NCBI GenBank assembly: GCA_951394405.1 | Contig: OX596334.1 | Coordinates: 2,418,001 to 2,482,000, forward strand | Length of the DNA stretch: 64,000 nucleotides | Direction: 5' to 3' | Source of the DNA: Coprinellus micaceus | Lineage: Eukaryota > Basidiomycota > Agaricomycetes > Agaricales > Psathyrellaceae | In this document: in pieces, positions 12,117-22,403 of the stretch | Numbering within the stretch: position 1 is the first letter of the stretch | Layout: every line of letters begins with the position of its first letter | The notes under the pieces: generated by a model | Databases searched by the model: none | What the model was told of the DNA's origin: nothing | What the model saw: only the letters and a program-made list of their open reading frames with translations | Position numbers and translations under genes: made by a program

Positions 12117-14062
12117 CTAATGTGGTTGCGCCACGGTAGGTGGGTGGAGAACCTGATAAATATTGAATCCCAAGCTAAAATACGAGGGACTCGTTAACCA
12201 AAGTTCCATGCATCACACAAGCGGAAACACTCACCAGAAAACAAAGATAAATCCACCATACACCGCAAGACAAATGGACAACAGGTTCGTCGTCCTAGCA
12301 GAGGGGTCGTTGCGTGTAAGCTTCCAATAGAACAGCCCCGGTAGAATGAACGAAATGGTGGTAGACCCGGTGGATCCCACGAACGATAGAACTATGGAAG
12401 GCTGCATCAGCTCGTTCCTTGCAATCGAACGACACAAACGACTTACCCAACCGCAGATCATCTACAAGATACGCAATAATGAACCCGCTAATGATGATAG
12501 CAGTAGTGAGCACTGAATGCTTCAAGGTTGACATCTCCGCGTGCGCATGATCGTCCTCCGCACCATCATCCTCCTCGCCCTCATCCTCATCGTCGGCACT
12601 CGCAACCGGTTTCACTCGATGAGGGACAGAATGATCGGGATGGAAGACCTTGTCCAAGCAATTTCGACATGGATGAACTTGTAGTGGGTACGAAAAGAGG
12701 ACGAGGATGACGATGGCAAGTTGGCCAAACGCAATGAAGAGCGAAGTCGAGGGGTACATGGCGATGATGTTGGCCCCAACCTAATAGAATACAATGCGGC
12801 TCAGTAATCGGCTGGAACATACCATGGGGGGGCTCATCACTGACCTTGGAACCGAAAGTGAGATACCCAATGACAGCGACAACCTCGTATGTAAGAGTAG
12901 CAGCACCGATGGAACCGCCGATGACAATATTCATCCTCTTCTGCGTGTTGCTGTAGATCTCGTTGTAGATAGGGAAGAGCTGTGACCACCGTAGAGGCTT
13001 AGCTCCGAATAAATACTTAGCATAAAACGATACCACTCACATTCTGCGCACAGGTATACGCAAAGACTTGCACTGGGAACGTCGAGATAAAACTAGGAGT
13101 AAAGTGGATGAGACGAATTTCCCCAGGTGCGGGCATGTTCTTGATAGGCCAAAAGTAGCATTTGATGACGATGGTGAGCAGGTAGGCTCGAAGGGAATTA
13201 GCGACGTGATGTAAAGAGTGAGAGGAAGAGGAGAGCGACTTACCGACAGCAAACAACGCGACGTAACTCGTATGCCGCAGACTGTGCAACGTACGTAAGA
13301 AGCACAAGGGTACCAGGAGGAGCATGAATATGCTGATCCAGTTGCCCCCGTGCAGCATCCAAGCCGGAGGGTTCACATCCGGGGATGTTAATACATGGTA
13401 CAGGCTCTCTACGACGTTCGGCATGAGCCCTTTGATGATGATCAAGTAGCTATGTAGTAAAAACGCACGAGTTAGCTGGTCCTCCTCGTGATGCACATAA
13501 TGGGATCGACGAAGCAGCGTCGGGTATGTAAGGGAGGGGCGCTCACCTAATCGACACACCAAAGCACTTGATGGCAATAGCTGCGTCAAAGAAGACCGCG
13601 GCTTTGGGAAAGGTTAACTGGGAAACGGCGTGGAAGGATGAGTGTCGGTATTTCGTCTTCGTGGCGCATAACGAGAGGAGGTAAAGGCCAAAGGCGGCAA
13701 CGCCTCCAGAGAAGACGCATGTCAGCACCCCTGGAAGCAAACCAGAAGATGCCATTGCCTACAAAACCGCCTGTAAGTAAAAATCGAAACGATGACTGAG
13801 GATGGGAAACGAACCATGGGGAATGTCAACATTCCTAGGGCTACGTTTAGCACACGACACGACCGAATGAGACGAGGATCGCACCTGTGCCCATAATAGT
13901 GTTCGACAAGTTACTTATGCAACTCCCAATCGTCGCGTGTCCGTCCGGTTTCGCCACCTCTGCCCCTCGATTACCCAACAAGGCCCTCGACTCATCCGCC
14001 CCGCCCGAATTCCCATCCACATCCGCGTTGTTCTCCCTGGCAACACCATACGTCTGCACCAT
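12117..14062 (-). CDS. Vacuolar-type amino-acid transporter, AAAP family (AVT5/6-like)
   Basis: This is a multi-pass amino-acid/auxin permease family member, probably moving neutral or acidic amino acids across the vacuolar membrane. The first helix carries 'SCISNLSNTIMGTG' joined by splicing to A-L-G-M-L-T-F-P-M-A, the family's opening signature. Further helices are visible in 'LLPGVLTCVFSGGVAAFGLY', 'FPVQVFAYTCAQN' and 'GSIGAATLTYEVVAVIGYL'. A loop rich in D/E lies near 12560-12600. An intron from 12175 to 12234 adds a last exon of 19 codons. It starts C-L-G-F-N-I-Y-Q, which completes helix 11 better than the premature TGA at 12231-12233. The ATG at 14062 is conservative, because the frame is open far upstream without another ATG. 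Family is secure; substrate is inferred. Confidence 0.88.
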
Positions 14063-14615
14063 CTCGTACTGTTCTGGCTCGTCCTCGTCCTCGCGTCCCT
14101 CTATGTGTCTACTATAAAGTGGCTGATATCCTGGTCCAGGCTGTGCCGAGATAGCTGGCGACCCGAGCGATTGTAAAAGTGTCCCAATAAACGACGGTGT
14201 CCTTGGAGTGGGGTTCCTATATGCCTGCCTCCTTTGCAGCTGCTCTGTAACCGAGTCCGCACTGGGGGATATGGATGCTGGAGCGAAGAGACCAATCCAA
14301 GAAGCCAGTTTCCGCCTTTATCTATATATGCCCTGCTGTTAATGGCTGCGGGGCACGTTGTCGCTGCGAAGTGTCTCCGTGTAGGGTATCGTAAAGTTCG
14401 AAAGTTACGTCTAGAGATCCGTCCTGCCAAGCGGCGCCAAGGGAGTCAAGGAGATAAGGGAGAACTGAGCGCTGAGTAGGGAAGGGCGCGTAGATAGGAG
14501 CCCTTTGTAGCAATTCTGCTCTGAGGGGAAGTGGAGAGTTCCCCGCAAATGATGGTGTCAGGGAGAGGAAGGTCACTCCGTTTTGGCAATATGTTCCCGG
14601 AATATCATCCTCCAC
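14063..14615 (-). other. Probable upstream exon(s) of the AVT transporter gene
   Basis: The transporter frame continues without a stop from 14062 up to about 14325. It reads a S/P-rich, acidic cytosolic-looking tail that includes 'TPSFIGTLLQSLGSP' and Y-Q-P-L-Y-S-R, but has no ATG. A second open frame with its own ATG at 14615 runs to 14322 (97 residues, containing 'VLPYLLDSLGAAWQDGSLD'). I could not find a splice junction that joins the two in phase, so this is a suspected 5' exon region rather than a firm model. Confidence 0.4.
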
Positions 14616-15204
14616 GTGGCAGTGCCTATGACACGCGCTTAAACTATGAGCGCTTCCGCTAACCCTCGCTGGCTTTACTTCAGTTCTCGACGAGGATGTC
14701 TGGAGAGTGAAGAAGGGGTATATTCAAAACAGGCTACTGCGAGTATTGCGTTCAGGTCTTTGGTCCTCCCAGCTCTATCTCCCACTGACGGTAGTTGTGC
14801 GCCACTGCGGCGTCGAACTGAAGGCGTCCTGTACGGTTGGCGGGAACGTCGTGGTTCAAATTCATGCGCGCGACCAAGATTTGATGGGATGGCCGCCGAA
14901 AGGCAATAAGCGCCGGGGCTTATGTCGAGCTTCCTGGGCAGTGTAGAGTCACCCTTAGGCGGGTCAATGAAATATAGCACTGTAATCGTCATTCTGGCAA
15001 GGCCGCTGCCAGGATGCTCCCTGGGGGGTCGCGAGTTGGCCCGGGCCATCAGCAGTACTTGCCTGATTTGGCAGTCAGGGGCGACGCGCGCAAACGGCGC
15101 CGCCTTCATGGTCGGGATTTTCCTGCGTCAATAGGGCCACTTCCGAAAGATTTAATAAATTTCTTGGGTAGGATAGGTGTGCTACTGCACGCAGTAGAAA
15201 TTTC

Positions 15205-15439
15205 AAATAGTTCTGCGCAGAGGTGCACTGGGTGTAATTGCTTTATTTGCTTGAATCACAGAGCTACAAACAGCCAGCACAAATGCAAGGAGATCTGCGA
15301 GGGGTTGGGGCTTGACAAGAGTGTTCCTCTCACCCCTATCGCCGAGGACACCCCGGAACCTGCCAAGAACAAGAAGCGGTTGAAGAGTCCGACTCGGAGG
15401 AGGAAAATGGGGTTGGGGGGACTGAGGGCCCCAGTTTAA
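15205..15439 (+). pseudogene. Cys/His-rich relic, possibly transposase C-terminal zinc-binding tail
   Basis: The open frame reads C-T-G-C-N-C-F-I-C-L-N-H, then a short spacer, then H-K-C-K. It is followed by a D/E/P and K/R-rich tail with K-N-K-K-R-L-K-S-P-T-R-R-R-K, ending at 15439. The C-x2-C-x-C-x2-C-x2-H...H-x-C spacing resembles the zinc-binding tail of PiggyBac-type transposases in my recollection. No catalytic DDE core is visible upstream, and no ATG sits near the motif. If the origin is right, it is a decayed fragment. Alternatives are a spliced exon of an unrecognised zinc-finger gene or chance. Confidence 0.25.
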
Positions 15440-16093
15440 ATCCTGTATACCTTTATTCTGGGTATATTCTCTAGACCGATGCATATAAACTACACCGTAC
15501 TCGTAAGGGTGATGCCAATCTATCGACAGGAACTGAGCTAGATGAGGTAACAGGCACATTTCAAGCGCAATTCGCATTTCCTCCTCTTATGAATGTCTTT
15601 AAACACGAAATAATAACGCAATAAGATGCTCCGAGCCCCCTACGTTGAGATCTGGTTGAATACGGACTCGGAAACCGTTTAACAATCCTCCAGGTTGCAC
15701 CCCCCGATCAAATGGTGTGAGGCAAGCGCACCCCGAATTCCTCCCAGCTTGTACTTCATTAATAATTCATTACAACTGAAACATGTAGGGACACATCGTC
15801 TCTACGTGTACATACCCTCTACATGTTCCCGAGCCGAAAATGGAGCGTTCCGAGAGCGTGCAATTCGGCGATGTAGACCCCTGGCACAATAGGTCCACCA
15901 GGGGGCCACCTTGTTCGACGTGCTTCCCCGAGTGCAGTGGGCTTGAGTAAGAAATTCTGACCATATTTTCGTGTCCTATACATCCATATCTACCTATTTA
16001 CATGCTCTATATGAAGGCCTCTCCAAATCGTAGTCCATAACGGCGACGACCAGGGCAAGAGCCTATGCACGTGATGTGACCCGGCGCGGGACA

Positions 16094-16279
16094 ATTAATA
16101 TTGGCGCTCGCGCGTGAAATCGAACCACGACGTTCCCGCCAACCGTAGTCCTGTGGCTTATCTACGAATTCATGCTAACCGGACCATGGAGGGTACAGTA
16201 AGTACATACTTGCTAGCATTAACAATTCTTGTGCACGGACGTTACCTGATGGCCTCCTGATGTGATTAATATTGGCGCT
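16094..16279. repeat. Pair of direct 15-base repeats (ATTAATATTGGCGCT)
   Basis: The word ATTAATATTGGCGCT occurs exactly at 16094-16108 and at 16265-16279, 171 bases apart and in the same orientation. A 15-base exact repeat in a 186-base span of non-low-complexity sequence is unlikely by chance. It could be the edge of a small mobile element or a duplicated protein-binding site. Confidence 0.6.
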
Positions 16280-16507
16280 GCAGGAGAGGTTCGCTGGGAA
16301 GCGTTATGCCCGATTCCGACTCTGGTACGAAGGACGCTGAATCCCACTTCTTGAATGGCATCTCATGTCGCTCTCCCAGCCTACGGTCGACCATATCCTC
16401 GTCGCAGTCTTGGCCTCCGCGGACTGCATGTCCATAGCAGCAATTCTCTAGATTGCGATCATCAGTTTACCTTCCACTCATAGCTTATGTCGGAAATCCC
16501 CCGAGAG

Positions 16508-16971
16508 CCTTATCGGGCCGCTAAGGCGCGCCAGGCTGGCCTAGCCTTATCGGGCACCCGATAGGAGATGCGTAAGCCCGTTAAGGGACCCATTCCCTTA
16601 TAGGCTAGGGGCCAAATAGCCCCGGCTCTGCGCGCCAAGCTGCCAGCGCCGTGGAGCGCCCGGCCCCACTCGCTGCAACTGCGTAGGCGCACGAGGCGTG
16701 GATAGGTGCTTGGTGAGGCCGATTCCTGTGAAGAAATTCGATTTGAGGCCGCTTGATGCAGTCGACGCAACCCCTGGATTTGGTAAATGGCTTTTCAGCA
16801 GCTCGCGGAGGGTATATTGATGGGAAATTTAACCCTAGCCGGTGCCCGCCCCAGCGAATAAGGGTTGGCCGTGCCTGATGAGGGCGCCTTGCTTTATCGG
16901 TCCGAGAGCTACCTTATCGGGCACCTTATCGGCGACCCGGGTGATCTTATCGGGCGGGTTCCCCGATAAGG
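16508..16971. repeat. Cluster of CCTTATCGG words (GATAAG-type sites)
   Basis: Copies of CTTATCGG or its reverse complement occur at about 16508, 16545, 16911, 16924, 16946 and 16961 (the last inverted). Near-copies lie at 16553-16562 (CCCGATAGG) and 16892 (TTTATCGG). Several pairs could fold back on themselves (CCTTATCGGG with CCCGATAAGG). Each word contains GATAAG on one strand, the core bound by GATA-type factors. The longer shared flank suggests a repeat family rather than only scattered binding sites. Confidence 0.55.
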
Positions 16972-17089
16972 CATTCGGGGGTTTTGCGACATACTCGAAT
17001 GCGTACCACTTCCCCCTTCTTTTCACCATCCGCGCAGCGAAAACCTGGCAAATGAAGTCCGACTGGAATGTCGAGGAGGCGGGCTGAAC

Positions 17090-17500
17090 GTGCTGAGTTG
17101 GTTTGCGCTGATGCCCGACCGCGCTGGATCTCTCGAGAACCTTGCTAGAGCACCCTTGTCTCTCTTTCAAACGGGGGGCGATCTCGACGACCAACGACAG
17201 GCGGTCGCCCTCCACAGTCTATGGGAGGAGCTCGCGCTCCAATTACCGGGCCAGCCGACTCGCCCTATATCATTCTATCACCTCGCAAACTGTGTTCGAA
17301 TCCTCTACGAAGCGACAGGCGATATCGACAACCTTCAAGAGTCCATGAAGGCCGGCAATATCGACGGTCTACAAGAGGTCGTTCGGCTGCAAACAGAGAC
17401 CCTCGCACGCCGGCCACCAGGCGACCCTGATCATGTCAAGTCTATTTTACCGCTCGCATTGACATGCTACAAGGTCTTCGCACAAACACCCTACAACGGT
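17090..17500 (+). pseudogene. Decayed TPR-repeat fragment of a TPR/CHAT-like gene
   Basis: The frame shows TPR-like units with the family phrasing G-D-L-D-D, P-x-x-P-x-x-F-Y-H-L-A-N-C, E-A-T-G-D-I-D-N-L and T-L-A-R-R-P-P-G-D-P-D-H. Long tandem TPR arrays with these phrases, often with a C-terminal CHAT protease-like domain, are abundant in mushroom genomes. Here only about two to three units remain. There is no N-terminal domain and no CHAT domain, and the frame runs into antisense of the Nudix gene. It lies directly beside the CCTTATCGG cluster. I read it as a dead fragment; a start codon at 17090 in good context is not evident. Confidence 0.55.
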
Positions 17501-17562
17501 ATCAAAACTGCACAAAAAGATGGTATCCTCAGCGAACGCAGCGTCAACAACTTCACAGAACA

Positions 17563-19400
17563 TTATAGCCTCTTCCTCCACACCCCCGGCATCCCCACAT
17601 CCACCCTCAAGTGCCTACACACCTCCGCAAATCTAGAATCATTCTCCTCCGTCACATACCCGTGCCTCACCAACCAATCCACCACCGCCATCGCACTGCT
17701 ACTCTTGAACTTGCCCGCCAACAAGTTGTTCAACACGTCCTGCAGGCCCATTAACGAGAAGGACTGTACTTCCCCGTCAAGGATGTTCGGCTGGGGGAGG
17801 ACAGACAGATCGGAGGGCAGTTCCAATTCGTAGAGGAAGTAGAGCCCGGGGAGGATGTAATGGGAGCGGTGGGCGTCGAGGGTAAGTCGGTGGTCGTAGG
17901 AATCGCGGTGGTGTGTTGGGGTGGGGTGCACAGAGTCCAGGACGGTGGAGAAGGACGAGGAGAGTGGGGAGGATGCTTGGCGGTGGGGGAAGGGGAGGGT
18001 CCCCACCGATCGGACGTAGGATGAAACAAAGTCGGTATCGAGGAGGGCTTCTTCAGAGGATTCCCGGAGTATTGTGGCCAAGGGAGTATCCCCCAGTCGT
18101 ACACCTCCCCCAGCCGTGACGTCCAGCTTGCCCGGGGAGCTGTGAAGGGTTGACATCAGTTTGTGAAGGGAGGCGTAGTAATTATATACACACTTTTTCT
18201 TGGTCTTTGACCGCTTGGGTACCCACAGCTTGGTTTCCTTGGTATCTGGGTCATATACGTATGCTGTGAGGAGTGCCCCATAATTGGGCAGACCAAATAG
18301 TGGGAGGGCCGCACTCTCGATGGCGAATGCGAGGGGTTCTTCCGGTGAATTGTGCGCTTTTGGATGATTGAAAACGGGGTATGGCTCATCGCTCCAGTCT
18401 ACGCCGCCAGGTTAGGATCGAGAACATTGGCCAAGCAGGCAGAAAACACACCTTTCAACAAATCCGAAAATACCTTCTTCCTCCTCCACTCCAGAACCAA
18501 CCTCTCAATATGCAACGTCCTCGCGTGCCTTCCGCCCTCATTCACCCAATCCGCAAAACTCACACTCTGCATAAACTCAACCCCATACTCTCCCCCATGG
18601 TACCCATGCATCGGGCCCGTCCCCCCTCCCAACACACTCGGCGCCTTCACCCTCACCCCCTCCTCAAAGTACCTCACTTCCCACGGACTCGCACTGTCCC
18701 TCTGGAAATGCCTCAAGTGGTCGCGCGAAATCGCCGCAGCGACCTCGGGTAGGAGCCAGCCTATGGGTTTGTCGCCTGGGTCGTGCGATACAAGGAACGG
18801 TATGACCCGTTCCTGCGCAGCGATACTCCCACTACTCGTTCGCGATCCGACGACGAGGGGTTCCTGGACGTGCCACGGATCTTGGGGGAGCACGAGGTTG
18901 TTGCATGTCAGTACGAGCGGGAGGAGCGTTTGGTGGCCGTTGGGGTAGCGGAGGGGTGTAGGTGCAGGTCGGAAAAGCTGGTGCGATGAGAAAGCCGTGT
19001 TCTGGGTGCTGTCTGCTGCGTCCTCTACTGGAGGTGCAGGATCGTTGATGTTCTCACTGGCCGCATCGCTATCGGTTTGCGCCGCAGAACTTGTGCTGGT
19101 AGTGGCGACGACTTCATCTTTAGTGGTGGTAGTGGTGGCGAAAGCAGAAGCGTCGCCTCCATCGGTGGTGACGGTCGACGCCTTTCGAGACGGAGCCCAG
19201 ACTGAGGTGCTGCTGTTGAGCCGGGTTTTCGAATTAGCGACGGGTGATCTCAGAAGCGTGCTTGTCGAGGTGTGCCTGTACTGCTGCTGCGCGCACAGCG
19301 ACAGCGCCCGGCGTGCGTTGAGGGTCGAACGAAGGAGGATCTTGTTGGAGTGCATGCAAAGGGTGTTACGATACGTATGGGGAATGGGGGAGGAATACAA
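17563..19400 (-). CDS. DUF4743-Nudix hydrolase with likely mitochondrial leader
   Basis: This resembles fungal and plant Nudix proteins in which a DUF4743 domain precedes a Nudix fold, often named thiamin pyrophosphokinase-related. They are expected to hydrolyse a nucleoside-diphosphate-linked or thiamin diphosphate-like substrate. Exon 1 begins at 19400 with an R/S/T-rich, acid-free leader typical of mitochondrial import. The DUF4743-like part follows, with 'PFLVSHDPGDKPIGWLLPEV' and W-E-V-R-Y-F-E-E-G-V. Splicing through about 18399 gives D-W-S-D-E-P-Y-P-V, then 'LWVPKRSKTKK' and P-G-K-L-D-V-T-A-G-G-G-V. The Nudix box is R-E-S-S-E-E-A, an RExxEE core. The 3' end overlaps in antisense the TPR relic. 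Substrate is not determinable from sequence. Confidence 0.85.
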
Positions 19401-19603
19401 AGTGTCAATGATAGTTTGTGACGCGATTTACACAGCACCCAGCCCAATCCGCCAAGCTTAAACTGTGATTTCACGTCATACGGAGTCTATCGTCAACTTT
19501 TACCGCGCCCGTGAAGCTTCGCAAGTCGGAACCATCTCTGGATTGGTTCTTAAGGGTATGCAGAAAAACACACAAGAAAAAACATAGATGACATAGAAGT
19601 AGT

Positions 19604-22110
19604 CTACTTCTGCGCAACGTTGAAGAAGCTCCTGATCCCAGCCTGGCCTTTCCCCTTGGCAGGCCCACCCTTCGCTTTCGGTGCCGCGGTCTTGGCCTTT
19701 GGCTCCTTCGCAGGAGCCTTTGGTGCAGCGGGCTTGCTCTCCTTCTTCGACAAACTCGGAGCTCTGGAGGGAGCCTTGGAACCGCCACTCTCTTCCTCGT
19801 TGTTCTCCTTGGAGGTCGACGCCTTCCTGGAAGCCGCCCTGGGCTTTGCCTTGGGCTTCTTCTCCTCTGGCTCCTCCGCATCGCCATCGACAGACTCCCA
19901 GTCGCTGTAATCCTCCGTTTCTACACGAGGTCGTTAACGTATTGATCGACAGACAGCTGCAAATGACTTACGCATGTACCCATCGGGCCCTTTGGATTTT
20001 CTCGTCTTCATCACCTTCCGTTTCTTGAGACCGTTACTCCCAATTGGTGCCTTCTCGCGCTTCCTCTTCTGTTGTTTGGGCTTGGCTACGACCATTTCAT
20101 CGTCGGTGTCTTCTGGAGGGGGCGCTTCGGAATCAACGTCCATCGACAGATCGATGTCTTCCTCCTCTTTCACTACCAATTTCTTCTTCGATGCGGGTGC
20201 GCGCTTGGGTTTCTCTTCCTCCTCCTCCTCCGTATCGTCCGCGCCAATAAGAGGATTAGGTCGATTGCTTGCTCTCCGAGAAACGCGCTCGACGTGATCT
20301 GCGAAAGCGAGATAGTTTAGAACATCTATCCAAAGCTTAGGTTCGCGGAACTCACCATCATCCATATCCATCAACTCCCTCGCCTCCCTCTCCTCGATCT
20401 CCCTCGCCTTCTTCATCCTCTCCTCCTTCTTACTGGTCCCCTTCTTGATCGGCTTCACCTCCTCTTCCTCCTCCTCCTCATCATCCGACAAAACGACGCC
20501 TTTCTTCACCTTCGGCTTGGCTTTAGTAGGCTGCCGCTCCACCTTCTCTTCCTCATCCTCCTCATCGTCAAAGTCGAACGCGGTGGACGACCGCCGCGAG
20601 CTGGCAGTCGTCGAGGGAGGCTTAGGCACGCCAACAGATGGTGCGCGTGACGAAGCTGGGGTCACGGCTTTGCTCGTTGAAGCGGCCGTACCTTTCTTCT
20701 TCGACTTTACGGGTTCCTCAGTCTCCGAATCCGAAAAGTCAAGGGCAGATTTACGCTTCGTGCCTCGATGCGACGACTGTCATTACACACGCCGTCAGCC
20801 ACCCGCTCGAATAAGAACTGTGACAAAACTCACTTTCGCAGGCTGGCTCACCGGTTCCTCCTCCTCCTCCATCTTCACAACCACAGGCTTCGTTACCACC
20901 TCCTTCTCCTTCCCTTTCTCCTTCGCCTTCGCCGTCGACGCCGCCCCAAAGAACATCTTGGTGACCTTCTTCTTTTCCTCCACCCCCTCCTCCTTCTTCA
21001 CCACAGGCGCCTTCTCCTTCTCTTTCTCCTGCTCCTTCTTCTTTGCGGCCCCGAAGAAGTTCAGCTTCCCAGTCTTAGCGGCAGCAGCAGGTTTCTTGTC
21101 GGCTTCGAGCTTGATTGATGCCGTGGCTTTGAGTGGAGCGGTTCCAGTCGTCGACTTCACAGCTGCCGTCGGTTTGTTGGCCATCGGGTCCTCCTCTTTG
21201 ACTTTAGCGTTCATAGTAGAAGGACCGGGTACAGGGGGTAGGTCCTTTGGTTTCATAGGCTTGACGTGAATATTAGGCGCGATAACGCGCCCCACCTTCT
21301 GAGCGTATTCCTCGCCTTTCGTGTTATCCGTGCGGCGGATGGCTGTGGTGGGTGTGCAGAGGTGTGAGGCATCCTATCGGGAGGGATATTGTGAGTTTGA
21401 TCAACAGGAGCTGAAGTGCAACGTACGTGGATAATTGAGGGTGATAAGCTGTAAACGTGAACGGATGTCAGTTTATGGTAGCTCTCTTTCGCCGCTATTC
21501 TGCAACGTCAGTCTCGGAGCTCACGAAGCGTCGAGGGAAAGGAGAACGCACCTTCGAGCTCATCCTCGTTCACGATCTTCACACAAACGGTGACAACATC
21601 TTCGTAATCCTCGTCCTCCTCATCATCATCGTCATCGTCACCACCCTCCCCCACACCCTCGTCTCCCGCATCCGTTGTCTGAGTCAGAACGAACATATCC
21701 AACCCAACATCGTCCTCGTCATCGACGTCCATCGACGTATCATCCTTCGCGTTCTGTTTCGTTTGGGTGGAGGGTCGAGATCGGTGTTGTGGGTTGAGGA
21801 CTTCTCCAGTTAGGAGGTATGTGGCGAAAGACGTTTGGCTGTCATAGGGTGCCTTGTCGTGGTATGTGGCGAGTTCCCTGGAGGTGCACGGGTCAGTTCA
21901 GCCGAGTCTGGTCGGAGATATGTGGACACTGCGCACTCTTTTGCAGCGTTGACGTGAATACCAAACTGTCTGCTGAGAGACCGGTACGTGACCTGCAGTC
22001 AAAGTGCGCATCCATGAGCAAGCGCTTGAGGCGAGTGTGGGTGGACATACGACGTTCTTCTCGATGAATATTTGCTTCACGAGGTAATCTTTGATAGCCT
22101 GTGTCGACAT
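19604..22110 (-). CDS. POLD3: DNA polymerase delta subunit 3 (Cdc27/POLD3-type)
   Basis: This is an accessory subunit of replicative DNA polymerase delta that tethers the enzyme to the PCNA clamp in the nucleus. The N-terminus, starting at ATG 22110, reads 'MSTQAIKDYLVKQIFIEKN'. It splices to V-V-T-Y-R-S-L-S-R-Q-F-G-I-H-V-N-A-A-K-E, the conserved winged-helix region of the family. The middle is very rich in K, E and D, and contains two F-F-G-A-A motifs near 21050 and 20955. The protein ends with Q-A-G-I-R-S-F-F-N-V-A-Q-K, a textbook PCNA-interacting (PIP) box of the form QxxIxxFF, directly before the stop at 19604-19606. Several short introns are present; I estimate 600-700 residues. The start is fixed by homology. 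Confidence 0.92.
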
Positions 22111-22351
22111 CTCGAATCGGCGCTCGGGGAATCCAAAGGTGTGGTTCTGTCCAATGACAATGTGCAAATTGTGAAGCCGCAGTGGTGGCTTCGATGTGGG
22201 TCCGCCGCTCAGAGAAAGAGCGTCTTAACGGAGTCCTGTCGGCACTGAGACGTGCTCTTCGTGTCGGGTGGTGGGGAGAGGGAGAGCTGGAGGTGAAAGG
22301 AGGTCGTTGACGTTGTTGTCGTTGTTGTCGTAGCGAACTGCTTTGGCCGTG

Positions 22352-22403
22352 ACGCGATGTCATGCGTGACGTTACCCCCAGTCACGCGCTGAGTGTAACG
22401 CGA
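22352..22403. promoter_or_regulatory. Triple ACGCG motif upstream of POLD3
   Basis: ACGCGA at 22352-22357, ACGCGC at 22384-22389 and ACGCGA at 22398-22403 sit within 52 bases, 240-295 bases upstream of the POLD3 ATG. ACGCG is the core of the MluI cell-cycle box bound by MBF, which drives replication genes in G1/S in yeasts. That this fungus uses the same logic here is inference. Confidence 0.45.

Larger units (their letters stand above)
14616..16507. other. Gene-poor stretch with relic coding character
   Basis: No intact gene is supportable here. A Cys/His-rich open frame around 15205-15435 (listed separately) and a duplicated 15-base word at 16094 and 16265 are the only structure I see. Base composition is mixed, and stops occur in all frames at short spacing over most of it. 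Confidence 0.45.

Noticed and set aside
14795..14876. tRNA-like segment: 7-base ends pair (TTGTGCG with CGCGCGA), a GGTTCAAATTC box and CCA follow
   Set aside because: No proper D arm or A box, the T stem relies on wobble pairs, and no anticodon stem could be drawn. Probably chance.
19620..21269. Long plus-strand frames rich in S/F/L antisense to POLD3
   Set aside because: They are the complement of K/E-rich coding sequence; no independent evidence.
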